Assembly (NCBI GenBank): GCA_003526375.1
Contig: DPDG01000061.1
Location: forward strand, 21,803 to 85,802
Length of the DNA stretch: 64,000 nt
From: Lentisphaeria bacterium
Lineage (GTDB): Bacteria; Verrucomicrobiota; Lentisphaeria; Victivallales; UBA1829
Reading direction: 5' to 3'
In this document: piece by piece, positions 28,344 to 36,793 of the stretch
How positions within the stretch are numbered: position 1 is the first letter of the stretch
Layout of the letters: the number at the start of each line of letters is the position of its first letter
Made by a program: the position numbers and the translations under genes
The notes under the pieces: generated by a model
Told to the model about the DNA's origin: nothing
The model's input: only the letters and a program-made list of their open reading frames with translations
Databases searched by the model: none

Positions 28344-29785
28344 AACATCGGAGTTCACACATTCATTTTCCGGCAGGCGGCAAACGGCTTCGCGTATGTC
28401 TTCTGGCGTTATGCGACATTGCCTGTGTTTCAGGGATCTTTCTGCTGACGGGATACGTTCATTCCCGGTGGGCAGGAAGCGTTTGCGACTTCGGTGCCGT
28501 TTGCCGTGAAACTCTGCCGTTTCTGTTCCTGTTCCTGATTTACAATGCTCTTTTCCGTGTCTACCACGGCAGTTTCTTTTATCCCGGAATCTGCCTGAAT
28601 AAAATTGAGGAAATACGGAGGATTTCCCTGTCCGTTTTCAATGTTTATTTCCTGCTTTTCATCTGCCGCTTTTTCTCCGGGCAGAGAGAGCATCTGCCGT
28701 GGAGTGTCCTGTTTTTCAGCATGGGATTTACGATTCTTTTGCTCCCTGTCTGCCGTTTTCTTGTGCGTTTCCTGATGCAGCAGTTGAATTTCGGGCTGAT
28801 TGACGTCGTGATTGCCGGAGCCGGAAAAACGGGGGAGATCGTCAGCCGGGAACTGACGGGAAGCTGCTATTACGGATTTCGTGTCATCGGGTTTCTGGAT
28901 GACGACCCGCGGAAACAGAAACAAATGATCGGCGGATACCGGGTTCTCGGACCGTTGTCCATGGCGGGATCAGTGGCGCAGCACAGGCATGTGGAATATG
29001 TTGTCTGCTGCCTGCCGCTGCCGCTTGCCAACCGGATTTTCCGTGAATACTCTGGAGTTTTTCAGCATATCATGTTTGTTCCCGACAATCAGATTCTTCC
29101 GATTGCCTGGCTTTACCCTGCTTCCATCGGGCTTCGCGGCGGTTTTGAGATACGGAATCAGCTTCGCCTGAAAATGCCGCGTTTCACGAAGAAAATTTTT
29201 GAAATCTGTCTGACTGCGGCGGCGGTCGTTGTCCTTCTGCCGCTGTTCCTGATTCTGGCGTTGCTGGTGAAGCTTTCCAGTCCCGGACCCGTTTTTTACC
29301 GGGCGCCGCGGCTGGGGGTCAACGGCAAAAAAATTCATGTGCTGAAATTCAGGACCATGTATGAAGACGCGGATGAACGTCTCGGCAGGATTCTTCGGGA
29401 AAATCCGCAGCTGGAATCCGAGTGGCATGATTACTTCAAGCTGAAAAATGATCCGCGCATTACCCGCATCGGCAGATTTTTGCGCAATACGTCGCTGGAT
29501 GAACTTCCCCAGTTCTGGAACGTGCTGACCGGTGAAATGGCTGTGATCGGCCCCCGCCCGATTGTGGAGGAGGAGATTACTTATTATGGGAAGGATTATG
29601 AACTGCGCAAGCGGATCAAGCCCGGAATCACCGGCCTGTGGCAGGTCTCCGGGCGCAATGAGGTCGATTACCCCCAGCGTGTCATGATTGATATGTATTA
29701 TATCATGAACTGGTCTGTCTGGATGGACTATTATATTTTCCTGAAAACCATATTTGTGATTCTTACCCGCCACGGTGCCTGCTGA
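28340..29785 (+). CDS. Polyprenyl-phosphate sugar phosphotransferase (WbaP/WcaJ-type), initiating glycan synthesis
   Basis: 481 residues; the start overlaps the preceding stop (ATGA) and follows AGGAGATACAGG. Residues about 15-150 contain four membrane helices. About 155-270 is a Rossmann-like CoA_binding_3 region (VVIAGAGKTGEIVSRELTG, GFLDDDPRKQ). One membrane helix (about 292-315) leads to the bacterial sugar transferase domain. That domain has KLSSPGPVFYRAPRLGVNGK, LKFRTMYEDAD, RFLRNTSLDELPQFWNVLTGEMAVIGPRP and GITGLWQVSGRN. By family it transfers a hexose-1-phosphate to undecaprenyl phosphate, the first step of the repeat unit or O-antigen. It is the last gene of the long run; about 95 bp follow before the MATE gene. 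Confidence 0.95.
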   Translation: MKHRSSHIHFPAGGKRLRVCLLALCDIACVSGIFLLTGYVHSRWAGSVCDFGAVCRETLPFLFLFLIYNALFRVYHGSFFYPGICLNKIEEIRRISLSVFNVYFLLFICRFFSGQREHLPWSVLFFSMGFTILLLPVCRFLVRFLMQQLNFGLIDVVIAGAGKTGEIVSRELTGSCYYGFRVIGFLDDDPRKQKQMIGGYRVLGPLSMAGSVAQHRHVEYVVCCLPLPLANRIFREYSGVFQHIMFVPDNQILPIAWLYPASIGLRGGFEIRNQLRLKMPRFTKKIFEICLTAAAVVVLLPLFLILALLVKLSSPGPVFYRAPRLGVNGKKIHVLKFRTMYEDADERLGRILRENPQLESEWHDYFKLKNDPRITRIGRFLRNTSLDELPQFWNVLTGEMAVIGPRPIVEEEITYYGKDYELRKRIKPGITGLWQVSGRNEVDYPQRVMIDMYYIMNWSVWMDYYIFLKTIFVILTRHGAC

Positions 29786-29809
29786 TCCGCCTTTTCCTTT
29801 CCCTTTATC

Positions 29810-29838
29810 TTGTCTGTTCTGTTGTCTCGTGCTATATT
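29810..29838 (+). promoter_or_regulatory. Sigma-70-type promoter for the MATE gene
   Basis: TTGTCT (29810-29815), 17-bp spacer, TATATT (29833-29838), 42 bp before the ATG at 29881. It marks the end of the long glycan/secretion operon. Confidence 0.5.
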
Positions 29839-29880
29839 ACCGGTTTTATGTAAAATGATTCAACCAGGTAAGGACAACCA

Positions 29881-31305
29881 ATGACAACCAGCAAATATCA
29901 GATCGATATGTGCCATGGCCCGCTGTTTGGGAAAATCGTGCTTTTCGCAATGCCGCTGATGTTTACCTATATCCTTCAACTGCTTTTCAATGCGGTCGAT
30001 CTGGTCGTGATCGGGCATTACGCACCTCATGAAGCCATGGCGGCAGTCGGCGCGACAATGAACCTGAATTCTCTTGTCATCAACATCTTCATCGGAATTT
30101 CCATCGGCACGAATGTCCTTGCCGCCCGTTTCTTCGGGGCAAAGGATTCCGGCGGAATGAGCCGTACGGTTCATACATCCATGACTGTTGCGATATACGG
30201 AGGAATCGCTTTGATGATCGCCGGGCTTGCCGTCGCCAGGCCGCTGCTGGTGCTGATGGATACTCCCGAAGAGATCCTCCCCATGTCCTGCACCTATATC
30301 TGGATCTGTTTCTGCGCCATCCCGTTCATTATGCTTTACAACTTCGGCTGCGCCATCCTGAGAGCCGTCGGAGACACCCGCAGGCCGCTCTATTTTCTGA
30401 TTATTGCGGGAATCGTGAATGTGCTTCTGAATCTCTTTTTCGTGATCGTGTGCGGCATGGACGTCGGCGGCGTCGCGCTGGCGACGGCAATTTCGCACGG
30501 TATCTCGGCTTTTCTGATTCTGAAAACCTTGATCTCCGCCCGTGACGTCTACCGCCTTCAGCTCAAAAAATTGTCCGTGGACTTCACGATCTTCAAAGAG
30601 ATGCTGAAGATCGGCATTCCCGCCGGCGTGCAGAGCTCCTGTTTCGCCGTTTCCAATATGATCATTCAGTCTTCGATCAATTCATTCGGCTCCCTGGCAA
30701 TGGCGGGAACGACGGCGGTGCTCGGACTGGAGGGAATTGTATATGTCGGCTCCTACGCATTTCACCAGACAGCCATTTCGTTTGTCGCCCAGAACCTCGG
30801 CGGCAGGAAATTCAAGCGGATTCTGAAAAGTCTTTACGGCTGTTTTCTCTGCGCCGCCGGCTGCTGCCTGATTATGGGGCTGGGATTTTATTTTGCGGGG
30901 GAATTCCTGCTTGCCGTCTTCAACCCGGACCCGAATGTAATCGCGTGGGGAATGCTGCGGATGAAGATCCTCTTTACCACGTATGTTCTCTGCGGAATCA
31001 TGGATGTGGCGAGCGGCGGACTGCGCGGACTCGGTTACTCGCTCCTGTCCGCTGTCGTCTCGTTTCTCGGCGCCTGCGCATTCCGTGTCTGGTGGGTTTT
31101 TGCCGTATTCCCGCACTACCGGACTATGGAAAACCTGATGCTTTCCTATCCGATTTCATGGCTTCTCGTCGCTGTGGTCAGCGGCGGGCTTCTTTACTGG
31201 ATATGCCGCAGAATGATCCGCAGCCATTGCGCCCGCTCCGTCGCGTGGAGCAAACTGGGGCCGGGTGTTCCCAGAGGCTTCCGGTATCTGGGCGGCCCGA
31301 AATAG
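29881..31305 (+). CDS. MATE family multidrug/sodium antiporter
   Basis: 474 residues, about twelve membrane segments in two similar halves (for example FAMPLMFTYILQLLFNAVDLVVIGHY early and GIPAGVQSSCFAVSNMIIQSSINSFG at about 240). These are the matching MATE repeats. The N-terminal MTTSKYQIDMCHGPLFGKI is typical of the DinF/NorM-like group common in anaerobes. AAGGA at 29870-29874 is the ribosome site. Inner-membrane exporter driven by Na+ or H+; substrate unknown. It stands alone, with its own promoter. Confidence 0.93.
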   Translation: MTTSKYQIDMCHGPLFGKIVLFAMPLMFTYILQLLFNAVDLVVIGHYAPHEAMAAVGATMNLNSLVINIFIGISIGTNVLAARFFGAKDSGGMSRTVHTSMTVAIYGGIALMIAGLAVARPLLVLMDTPEEILPMSCTYIWICFCAIPFIMLYNFGCAILRAVGDTRRPLYFLIIAGIVNVLLNLFFVIVCGMDVGGVALATAISHGISAFLILKTLISARDVYRLQLKKLSVDFTIFKEMLKIGIPAGVQSSCFAVSNMIIQSSINSFGSLAMAGTTAVLGLEGIVYVGSYAFHQTAISFVAQNLGGRKFKRILKSLYGCFLCAAGCCLIMGLGFYFAGEFLLAVFNPDPNVIAWGMLRMKILFTTYVLCGIMDVASGGLRGLGYSLLSAVVSFLGACAFRVWWVFAVFPHYRTMENLMLSYPISWLLVAVVSGGLLYWICRRMIRSHCARSVAWSKLGPGVPRGFRYLGGPK

Positions 31306-31414
31306 TTCCGCGTTCGTTGTGTTTACTGCCGTCTTTTCAGATGGAACCATATTCATAAGGCGAAACCGGTCTGAAATGGAACGTTGATTTTTTCCGATTC
31401 TTCCGGAAATCAGA

Positions 31415-31442
31415 TTGAAAATCGGAACGGAACGCTTATAAT
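31415..31442 (+). promoter_or_regulatory. Sigma-70-type promoter for the MBL-hydrolase/hisF pair
   Basis: TTGAAA (31415-31420), 16-bp spacer, perfect TATAAT (31437-31442), 41 bp before the ATG at 31484. This is the best promoter match I found in the window. Confidence 0.7.
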
Positions 31443-31483
31443 AAAGAAATTCGTTTCAATGTTAATAGAAAAAAGGATTGAAA

Positions 31484-32326
31484 ATGAAAAAGGTGACCAT
31501 TCTGGGCAGTGCCGCGGCGGAAGGGATTCCTGCAATGTTCTGCAACTGCCGGGTGTGCGTGGAAGCTTGGAAAAACGGCGGAAAAGACATCCGTATGCGT
31601 ACGGCATACAAATTCAATGAGCATGTCCGTGTGGATTTCGGACCGGATACTCTGGCGCAGGAATTCAAGTATCAGCTCCATTCCGAGAATCTCAGGCATC
31701 TTTTCATTACCCACAGCCACGAGGATCATTTCTATCCCTGGCTTCTGAATTACCGTATGCCGGGATTTTCGGTTGTGCCGGAGGGCAATCTCCTGAACAT
31801 CTACGGCAATCCGGGCGTGGTGGATGCAATGAATGTGCATTTCGCGAAACACCGCTGCGATTACGGGAAATTCCGTCTGAATCCGGTTTTGATCACGGCG
31901 TTTGAACCCGTGGAACTGCCGGAGGAGGATATGACGTTCTATCCCATGCACGCAAATCACATGCCGACGGAAAAACCGATGATCTATGCAATCCGCTATG
32001 AGGACAAATGGGTTCTGATCGCCAACGATACCGGAGTTTTTCCGGAGGAAGACTGGAAGTTCCTGGAAGAGAAGAAATTCCGTTTCGATCTGGTGATCAG
32101 TGACTGCACCGGCGGGCTTCTGGACTACCGTGACGGGCATATGAGCGGGAAATTCGTCCTGGAAACGAAACGGCGTCTGGAAGCTCTGGGCTGTGTCGAC
32201 GGCAAAACGCGATACGTCATCAACCATTTTTCCCATAACGGCAGGGCGACTCACGCGGAACTCGAAGCACATTATAATCCGTATGGAATCGAGGTCGGTT
32301 TCGACGGAATGGAACTGGCACTTTAA
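31484..32326 (+). CDS. MBL-fold metallohydrolase (PhnP-like)
   Basis: 280 residues from ATG 31484 (AAAGG at 31473-31477); an upstream in-frame TTG at 31478 is less likely. MKKVTILGSAAAEGIP opens the fold. The metal-binding motif is His77-x-His79-x-Asp81-His82 in THSHEDHFYPW. MHANHMPTEKPMIYAI supplies a further His, DTGVFPEEDW an Asp, and NHFSHNG the last His block. CNCRVC near the N-terminus resembles the structural Cys set in PhnP-type phosphodiesterases. The exact substrate is unknown; no phosphonate genes are nearby. It lies 21 bp upstream of hisF and likely shares its transcript. Confidence 0.85.
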   Translation: MKKVTILGSAAAEGIPAMFCNCRVCVEAWKNGGKDIRMRTAYKFNEHVRVDFGPDTLAQEFKYQLHSENLRHLFITHSHEDHFYPWLLNYRMPGFSVVPEGNLLNIYGNPGVVDAMNVHFAKHRCDYGKFRLNPVLITAFEPVELPEEDMTFYPMHANHMPTEKPMIYAIRYEDKWVLIANDTGVFPEEDWKFLEEKKFRFDLVISDCTGGLLDYRDGHMSGKFVLETKRRLEALGCVDGKTRYVINHFSHNGRATHAELEAHYNPYGIEVGFDGMELAL

Positions 32327-32347
32327 TCTGACAGGAGAAGGAGATCA

Positions 32348-33112
32348 ATGGAAGAACCTGTACTTATCATGCCGTGTCTTGACATGCGCAACGGGCGCGT
32401 CGTCAAAGGCGTACACTTTGTGGATATTGCAGACGCCGGTGATCCGGTGGAATGTGCGCGTGCTTACTGCGCGGCGGGCGCCGACGAACTTGCGCTGCTG
32501 GACATTACGGCGACCGTGGAGAACCGCGGAACGCTGCTGGACGTTGTCCGGCGCGTTTCGGAGGTCTGCACTGTCCCGTTTACGGTCGGCGGCGGCATTT
32601 CCGACGTAAAATCTGCGGAACTGGTGCTTCGCGCAGGAGCCAACAAGGTTTCGACCAGCAGCGCGGCATTCCGTAAACCTGAAATCATCCCTGCCATGAT
32701 CCGGGAATTCGGCGCTGCGGCAGTTACCGTGGCAATTGACGTGGATGTCAACAAGGCGATGCCCTCCGGTTATGAGGTGTATATCGACGGCGGGCGCACC
32801 GCCACGGGCTGTGACGCTCTGGAATGGGCGAAGCGTGTGGATGGTTACGGCGTTCAGGTGATTCTGCCGACCAGCAAGGCGGGAGACGGCGCCAAGACCG
32901 GATACGATCTGCCTGTCATCAGGGCGATGGCGGAAGTCTGCAAGGCGAAAATCGTCGCTTCCGGCGGCGCCGGCAAAATGGAGCACTTCCTTGACGCGGT
33001 CAAAGCGGGGGCGCAGATTCTGCTTGCCGCCTCTGTGTTTCATTTCCATATGATTGATATTCCGGAATTAAAGAATTACCTCAAGGAGAACGGGATTTTG
33101 GTCAAGCCGTAA
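32348..33112 (+). CDS. hisF: Imidazole glycerol phosphate synthase subunit HisF
   Basis: 254 residues, the usual HisF length, starting after CAGGAGAAGGAG. This (beta/alpha)8 barrel makes IGP and AICAR from PRFAR with ammonia supplied by HisH. Catalytic Asp12 (MPCLDMRNGRVVKG) and Asp131 (VAIDVD) are present. So are the phosphate-binding blocks VGGGISDV, EVYIDGGRTATGCDALEWAK and VASGGAGKMEHF. TSKAGDGAKTGYD replaces the common TSMDRDGTKSGYD. No other histidine gene is in the window, so HisH must be encoded elsewhere. An intrinsic terminator follows at once. Confidence 0.95.
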   Translation: MEEPVLIMPCLDMRNGRVVKGVHFVDIADAGDPVECARAYCAAGADELALLDITATVENRGTLLDVVRRVSEVCTVPFTVGGGISDVKSAELVLRAGANKVSTSSAAFRKPEIIPAMIREFGAAAVTVAIDVDVNKAMPSGYEVYIDGGRTATGCDALEWAKRVDGYGVQVILPTSKAGDGAKTGYDLPVIRAMAEVCKAKIVASGGAGKMEHFLDAVKAGAQILLAASVFHFHMIDIPELKNYLKENGILVKP

Positions 33113-33135
33113 TCCTGCTCGGGGAAATGACTGTC

Positions 33136-33173
33136 CGCAGGGGTTCTGGTTGCAGGAACCCCTGCGTTTTTTT
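33136..33173 (+). terminator. Intrinsic terminator after hisF
   Basis: 11-bp perfect stem CGCAGGGGTTC (33136-33146) with its complement (33156-33166), 9-nt loop, then seven T residues (33167-33173), 23 bp after the hisF stop. Confidence 0.92.
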
Positions 33174-33384
33174 ATCAAGTGTTTGCCGTTCAATTTTTTC
33201 ATCAATATGGATAGGGACGGACACAGCCGTCTCCGTGCCGCAACTGTATTTTTTCTTTGACGAAACGACTTGTTCCAATAAGAGACACAGATGTTGACAT
33301 TCAATGGCAAATGGAATGGGGAGAGAGAGTCGTGGGAGGAAAACCGAACATTTCCTATCAAGGTACAAACGCAGTCGGGATAGA
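33174..33384. other. Intergenic stretch, nothing recognised
   Basis: Between the hisF terminator and the promoter of the small lipoprotein gene. Minus-strand reading frames here (for example 33102-33368) cross the hisF terminator, lack ribosome sites and resemble nothing I know. It becomes strongly A/T-rich after about 33390. Confidence 0.5.
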
Positions 33385-33413
33385 TTGGAATTTTCTGGAA
33401 AAAATACTATAAA
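33385..33413 (+). promoter_or_regulatory. Possible promoter for the small lipoprotein gene
   Basis: TTGGAA (33385-33390), 17-bp spacer, TATAAA (33408-33413), about 100 bp before the start at 33514. The downstream leader is a run of T/A-rich sequence. Confidence 0.45.
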
Positions 33414-33513
33414 AAAGACTTTTTTTGCTTTTATTTTTTTAAAATAGTAGTAACTTATGTTAAGTTTTTTTAATATTCAGAGTTTTTTAACATACAAACA
33501 GGAGGAAATGTAT

Positions 33514-33675
33514 ATGTCGCGCAGAATAATCCTTTTTATATTATCTTTATCCTGTTGTCTTCTTATGACATCATGCTTTGGTATGTTACCTGCGGAGGAG
33601 CGAAGAAGATACGAGGAGGAGTTAAAACTGTACGGGCTTTCCGATTCAAATGAGGACACACTCTATCAGGACTAA
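33514..33675 (+). CDS. Small lipoprotein (53 residues)
   Basis: Start set at ATG 33514 because GGAGGA (33501-33506) sits 7 nt upstream; the ATG at 33508 is too close to that site. MSRRIILFILSLSCCLLMTS is a lipoprotein signal with lipobox LMTS-Cys21. The mature part is only about 33 residues, very charged (EERRRYEEELKLYG...SNED) and probably helical. Function unknown. It stands alone between a terminator-bounded operon and a convergent gene. Small lipoproteins of this kind are often missed by annotation. Confidence 0.7.
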   Translation: MSRRIILFILSLSCCLLMTSCFGMLPAEERRRYEEELKLYGLSDSNEDTLYQD

Positions 33676-33940
33676 AGAAACGAAGACGTACAGCCGGATA
33701 CTTTTGACAACAGTAAAGGGTTCCGATGCATGCGGGGATTCCTTTCCCGTTTTCCAGTCAGGCAGTTCATTGTTCCGCTATGCGCTGTCATCTGAAAAGC
33801 AGCTTTCCGAATACCTGTAATCCTCCTGTGTCCAAAGGAGATATAGTCTGCATCAAAATGATAAAAACGGAAAATGCTCCTGATGCCTGAAGCGCCTGTA
33901 TGATATTCCGCTTGCGAGCGAACCGGCATTCGGAGCAGAA
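33676..33940. other. Intergenic stretch, nothing recognised
   Basis: Lies between the lipoprotein stop and the terminator of the convergent gene. An 85-codon minus-strand frame (33672-33929) has no ribosome site and looks spurious. No plus-strand terminator for the lipoprotein gene is obvious. Confidence 0.4.
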
Positions 33941-33983
33941 AATAAAAAACACACAGCCGTTTTGTTGTCCGGACGACTGTGTG
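33941..33983 (-). terminator. Intrinsic terminator of the minus-strand secreted protein gene
   Basis: Read on the minus strand: CACACAG (33983-33977) pairs with CTGTGTG (33956-33950), with a few inner pairs, and is followed by TTTTTTATTTT. It lies 23 bp past the stop at 34007. Confidence 0.8.
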
Positions 33984-34006
33984 CTCCTGAAAACTGGATT
34001 TAAAAA

Positions 34007-34564
34007 TTATTTGGCGGCATCAATTTCCGCTTCGACATCTTCAAATGTAATATCGGAATTCGTTCCGGCAAAGAAAACGATTCTGACTCCCGTCGGCACT
34101 GCTTTGACTTTCACGCCGTTTCTGGTAATCTCATATTCATTTTTGACGACATGCTTTCCTTCGACTTCAGTGAAAACATCCGTGGCGGTCACTTTTGCCA
34201 GATTGCCGGAAAAGATGTAGCCCTTTGCGTCATACAGATAAACAGCGACTCCGGCAGTTCCTTTCCCTTTGACCTTGGCTTCGATTTTCACGATTTCTCC
34301 CGGCTTCACCGGATAGGCGGCAGCCGTATAGAAGGGGGTTTCCCTTGTGGTCGTAGTCACCTGAATGGCATTTTCGCCGGCCTCTCTTGCCGGAACGACC
34401 TTGAATGTCCCGACATTCGGCTGGTTTGCATAGTTCTTGACCCAACCGAGCGGAGCCGTCCCTGCCGTATTGAGGCGTTTGAATTCTCCGTTGATATTGA
34501 GGTCCCTTGCAAAAAGACTTCCTGCGGCAACGACGGCAACCAATGCAATGACTGCTGTTTTCAT
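34007..34564 (-). CDS. Secreted protein, possibly carbohydrate-binding-like, unknown function
   Basis: 185 residues with a Sec signal peptide (MKTAVIALVAVVAAGSLFA, predicted cut after FA). The mature part begins DLNINGEFKRLNTAGTAPLGWVKN. That pattern, together with YTAAAYPVKPGEIVKIEAKVKGKGTAGVAVYLYDAKG, resembles CBM4/9-type jelly-roll domains that bind carbohydrate. This is resemblance, not an assignment. No enzyme domain is attached and there is no lipobox. GGGAG precedes the start and a terminator follows, so it is monocistronic. It is divergent from the tat operon. Confidence 0.75.
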   Translation of the reverse strand: MKTAVIALVAVVAAGSLFARDLNINGEFKRLNTAGTAPLGWVKNYANQPNVGTFKVVPAREAGENAIQVTTTTRETPFYTAAAYPVKPGEIVKIEAKVKGKGTAGVAVYLYDAKGYIFSGNLAKVTATDVFTEVEGKHVVKNEYEITRNGVKVKAVPTGVRIVFFAGTNSDITFEDVEAEIDAAK

Positions 34565-34615
34565 GTAACGATCTCCCTGTTTTTGTTGACAGTATCTGTA
34601 ATTGGAACTGGTTTC

Positions 34616-34644
34616 AAATTACACCCATATTACAGTTTTGTCAA
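34616..34644 (-). promoter_or_regulatory. Promoter of the minus-strand secreted protein gene
   Basis: On the minus strand a perfect TTGACA (34644-34639) and, after 17 bp, TAATTT (34621-34616), about 52 bp before the start codon. Confidence 0.5.
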
Positions 34645-34740
34645 ATCCATATTCTCTTTCCGGCAAGCGTTGACGTAAAATAGTTTCCTGATTTTTTCTG
34701 CAAAAAAGATTTTATCTGTCGGAAAAATAATTGTCCCTGC

Positions 34741-34769
34741 TTGATTTTCCGGCTTTATGCATGTAAATT
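34741..34769 (+). promoter_or_regulatory. Possible promoter of the tat operon
   Basis: TTGATT (34741-34746), 17-bp spacer, TAAATT (34764-34769), 45 bp before the tatA ATG. Confidence 0.4.
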
Positions 34770-34814
34770 CTTACGTCTGCCACATGACAGGGCGGATAGA
34801 AACGGAGTATCCTT

Positions 34815-35051
34815 ATGTCTCTTGGTCTCACTGAAATTCTTGTTATTTTTGTCGCCATCCTTCTTTTGTTCGGGGCAAAGCGGATTCCGGAAATCGCCCG
34901 TGCCCTCGGGCGTGCCAGCCATGAATTCAAAAAGGCAAAAGATGAGATCATCAACGAAACCGAAGAACTGAAAGACGCTGCGGAAAAAAAAGCCGCTCTG
35001 GAAGATCAGGCGGGTAAAAAGGATAACGATAAAAAAAATGACTCCGAATAA
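34815..35051 (+). CDS. tatA: Twin-arginine translocase subunit TatA
   Basis: 78 residues. One N-terminal membrane helix (LTEILVIFVAILLLF) meets the conserved F-G hinge and amphipathic helix (FGAKRIPEIARALGRASHEFKKAKDEI), then a charged Lys/Glu/Asp-rich tail. TatA oligomers form the passage for folded proteins across the inner membrane. tatC follows 15 bp later and no tatB-like gene is present, so this TatA may serve both roles, as in minimal TatAC systems. Confidence 0.93.
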   Translation: MSLGLTEILVIFVAILLLFGAKRIPEIARALGRASHEFKKAKDEIINETEELKDAAEKKAALEDQAGKKDNDKKNDSE

Positions 35052-35066
35052 CGGAGGGCTCCCTTT

Positions 35067-35822
35067 ATGAGCGACACAAAGGAACTTTCCTTTCTGGAAC
35101 ATCTGGATGTCCTGCGCGGAGTTCTTTTCAAAATCATCGGAGTTTTCAGTGTTCTCTGCGTTCCGGCATGGTTCTGTGCCCCTTACGTGATGAAACGGTT
35201 GCTTGCATATGCGGCTCCCGCAGGGTTCAAGCTGCATTATTTCTCTCTGATGGAACCTTTTTTCATTCAACTGAAAGTCATGCTGACACTGGCTGTTTTC
35301 GCCTCCCTGCCGTTCACTGCATATTATTTATGGGGGTTCATTGCGCCGGGACTTACCGAACTGGAACGGAAAAGAATCCGTCCTCCCCTGTTTCTGAGTT
35401 TTTTTCTTGCCGTTGCAGGAGCCGTTTTCGCAATTCTGCTGATTGTGCCGGTCATTGTCCGTTTTTCGCTTTCCTTTCAGACGGAAGGCATGGAGCCGGT
35501 CATCGGAATCGAGAGTTTTGTATCCATGATGCTGCTGTCCGCGCTTGCCTGTGCAGTCCTGTCCCAGTTTCCGGTATTGCTGCTGATCCTGCTTTCCCTC
35601 GGGATCGTCGATCTCGCCTGGGTCCGCAAACAGCGTGCCGTCGTGCTCGTCGCGATCCTGATTATTGCGGCGGTCGTGACGCCGCCGGATGTGGTCAGCC
35701 AGCTTATGGTGGCGGTGCCGACCTATCTCCTGTTTGAAGGAAGTCTGCTGTTTTTCCGCTTTTACAGGAAACCGGACGGCAGTATGGATGTCTATGAAGA
35801 AGAATCAAAGAAGGAATCATAA
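35067..35822 (+). CDS. tatC: Sec-independent protein translocase TatC
   Basis: 251 residues, six membrane helices. Family motifs are ELSFLEHLDVLRGVL at the start, the P-F-x2-Y-Y-L-W-G-F-x3-G-L-T-x2-E-R loop (PFTAYYLWGFIAPGLTELERKR), and TPPDVVSQLMVAVPTYLLFEGSL at the end. It recognises the twin-arginine signal. The next gene encodes a protein with exactly such a signal, 17 bp downstream. Confidence 0.95.
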   Translation: MSDTKELSFLEHLDVLRGVLFKIIGVFSVLCVPAWFCAPYVMKRLLAYAAPAGFKLHYFSLMEPFFIQLKVMLTLAVFASLPFTAYYLWGFIAPGLTELERKRIRPPLFLSFFLAVAGAVFAILLIVPVIVRFSLSFQTEGMEPVIGIESFVSMMLLSALACAVLSQFPVLLLILLSLGIVDLAWVRKQRAVVLVAILIIAAVVTPPDVVSQLMVAVPTYLLFEGSLLFFRFYRKPDGSMDVYEEESKKES

Positions 35823-35839
35823 CCCCAAAGGAGCCGAAT

Positions 35840-36793
35840 ATGGACAGACGTGATTTTCTGAAAACCACCGCCGCGCTTGCCGCTCTGGGCGTCGCTGCAA
35901 AAGCCGGTAAACTGTTTGCCGCATCCCCTGCAAAACAAAGCGGTGCGCCCAAAACAGGCGTCCCCGACATGGTGGCGGTCAAGGGCGGAGAGCCCGCGCA
36001 GATGTTCGACCTCGGAATCAAGGAACTCGGCGGGATGCAGAAGTTCGTCAAAAAAGGGCAGACCGTTGTCATCAAGCCGAATATCGGGTGGGATAAAGCC
36101 CCTGAGTACGGAGCCAATACGAATCCTGATCTGGTCCGGCGCATCATCGAGCACTGTAAAGAGGCGGGCGCATCCAGAATCTATGTGTTCGACACGACAT
36201 GCAGTCCGTGGAACCTGAGCTACAAAAACAGCGGAATCGCGGATGCCGCCGAAAAAGCCGGCGCGGTCGTAGTCGGCGGGGACAGCGCCAAGGACAAGGC
36301 ATATCTGGAAAACAATTATGCGGAAGTTGAGATCCCCGGCGCAAAACGTCTCAAGAAGATGATGCAGCACCGTCTGATCCGGGAGTGCGATGTCTTCATC
36401 AACGTTCCGGTCCTGAAACATCACGGCGGGGCGCATATGACCTGCTGCATGAAAAATCTGATGGGAACGGTCTCCAAACGCACCCAGCAGTATTTTCATG
36501 GCAATGACCTGCATCAATGCATTGCGGAATGCTGCGCTTATCGTAAGCCCGACCTGAATGTGGTGGATGCTTACCGCGTCATGACGAAACGCGGTCCGCG
36601 CGGTGTGGACCTGAGCGATGTCGTGGTCATGAAATATCAGATGATCGGCACAGATCCCGTTGCGCTCGACACTGCCGCGGCGCGTCTGATCAAATTCAAC
36701 CTGAACCGGATCGGGCATATCCGCATCGGCGAATCGCTCGGAATCGGCACGACCAGACTCAATACACTGAATATCAGGCGGATCATGGTATGA
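35840..36793 (+). CDS. DUF362 domain protein with twin-arginine signal
   Basis: 317 residues. MDRRDFLKTTAALAALGVAA is a Tat signal (Arg3-Arg4). The body has the DUF362 pattern: VVIKPNIGWDKAPEYGANTNPDLVRRIIEHCKEAG, then FINVPVLKHHGGAHMTCCMKNLMG and DLSDVVVMKYQMIGTDPVALDTAAARL. DUF362 proteins are commonly linked to iron-sulfur proteins, though their reaction is unsettled. Its stop overlaps the polyferredoxin gene start (ATGA). Exported by the TatA-TatC pair encoded just upstream (inference from the signal and position). Confidence 0.9.
   Translation: MDRRDFLKTTAALAALGVAAKAGKLFAASPAKQSGAPKTGVPDMVAVKGGEPAQMFDLGIKELGGMQKFVKKGQTVVIKPNIGWDKAPEYGANTNPDLVRRIIEHCKEAGASRIYVFDTTCSPWNLSYKNSGIADAAEKAGAVVVGGDSAKDKAYLENNYAEVEIPGAKRLKKMMQHRLIRECDVFINVPVLKHHGGAHMTCCMKNLMGTVSKRTQQYFHGNDLHQCIAECCAYRKPDLNVVDAYRVMTKRGPRGVDLSDVVVMKYQMIGTDPVALDTAAARLIKFNLNRIGHIRIGESLGIGTTRLNTLNIRRIMV

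Noticed and set aside
33102..33368. Possible short minus-strand gene after hisF
   Set aside because: It runs through the hisF terminator, has no ribosome site and no resemblance to known proteins.
33672..33929. 85-codon minus-strand frame in the 330-bp gap
   Set aside because: No ribosome site or recognisable composition; probably chance.
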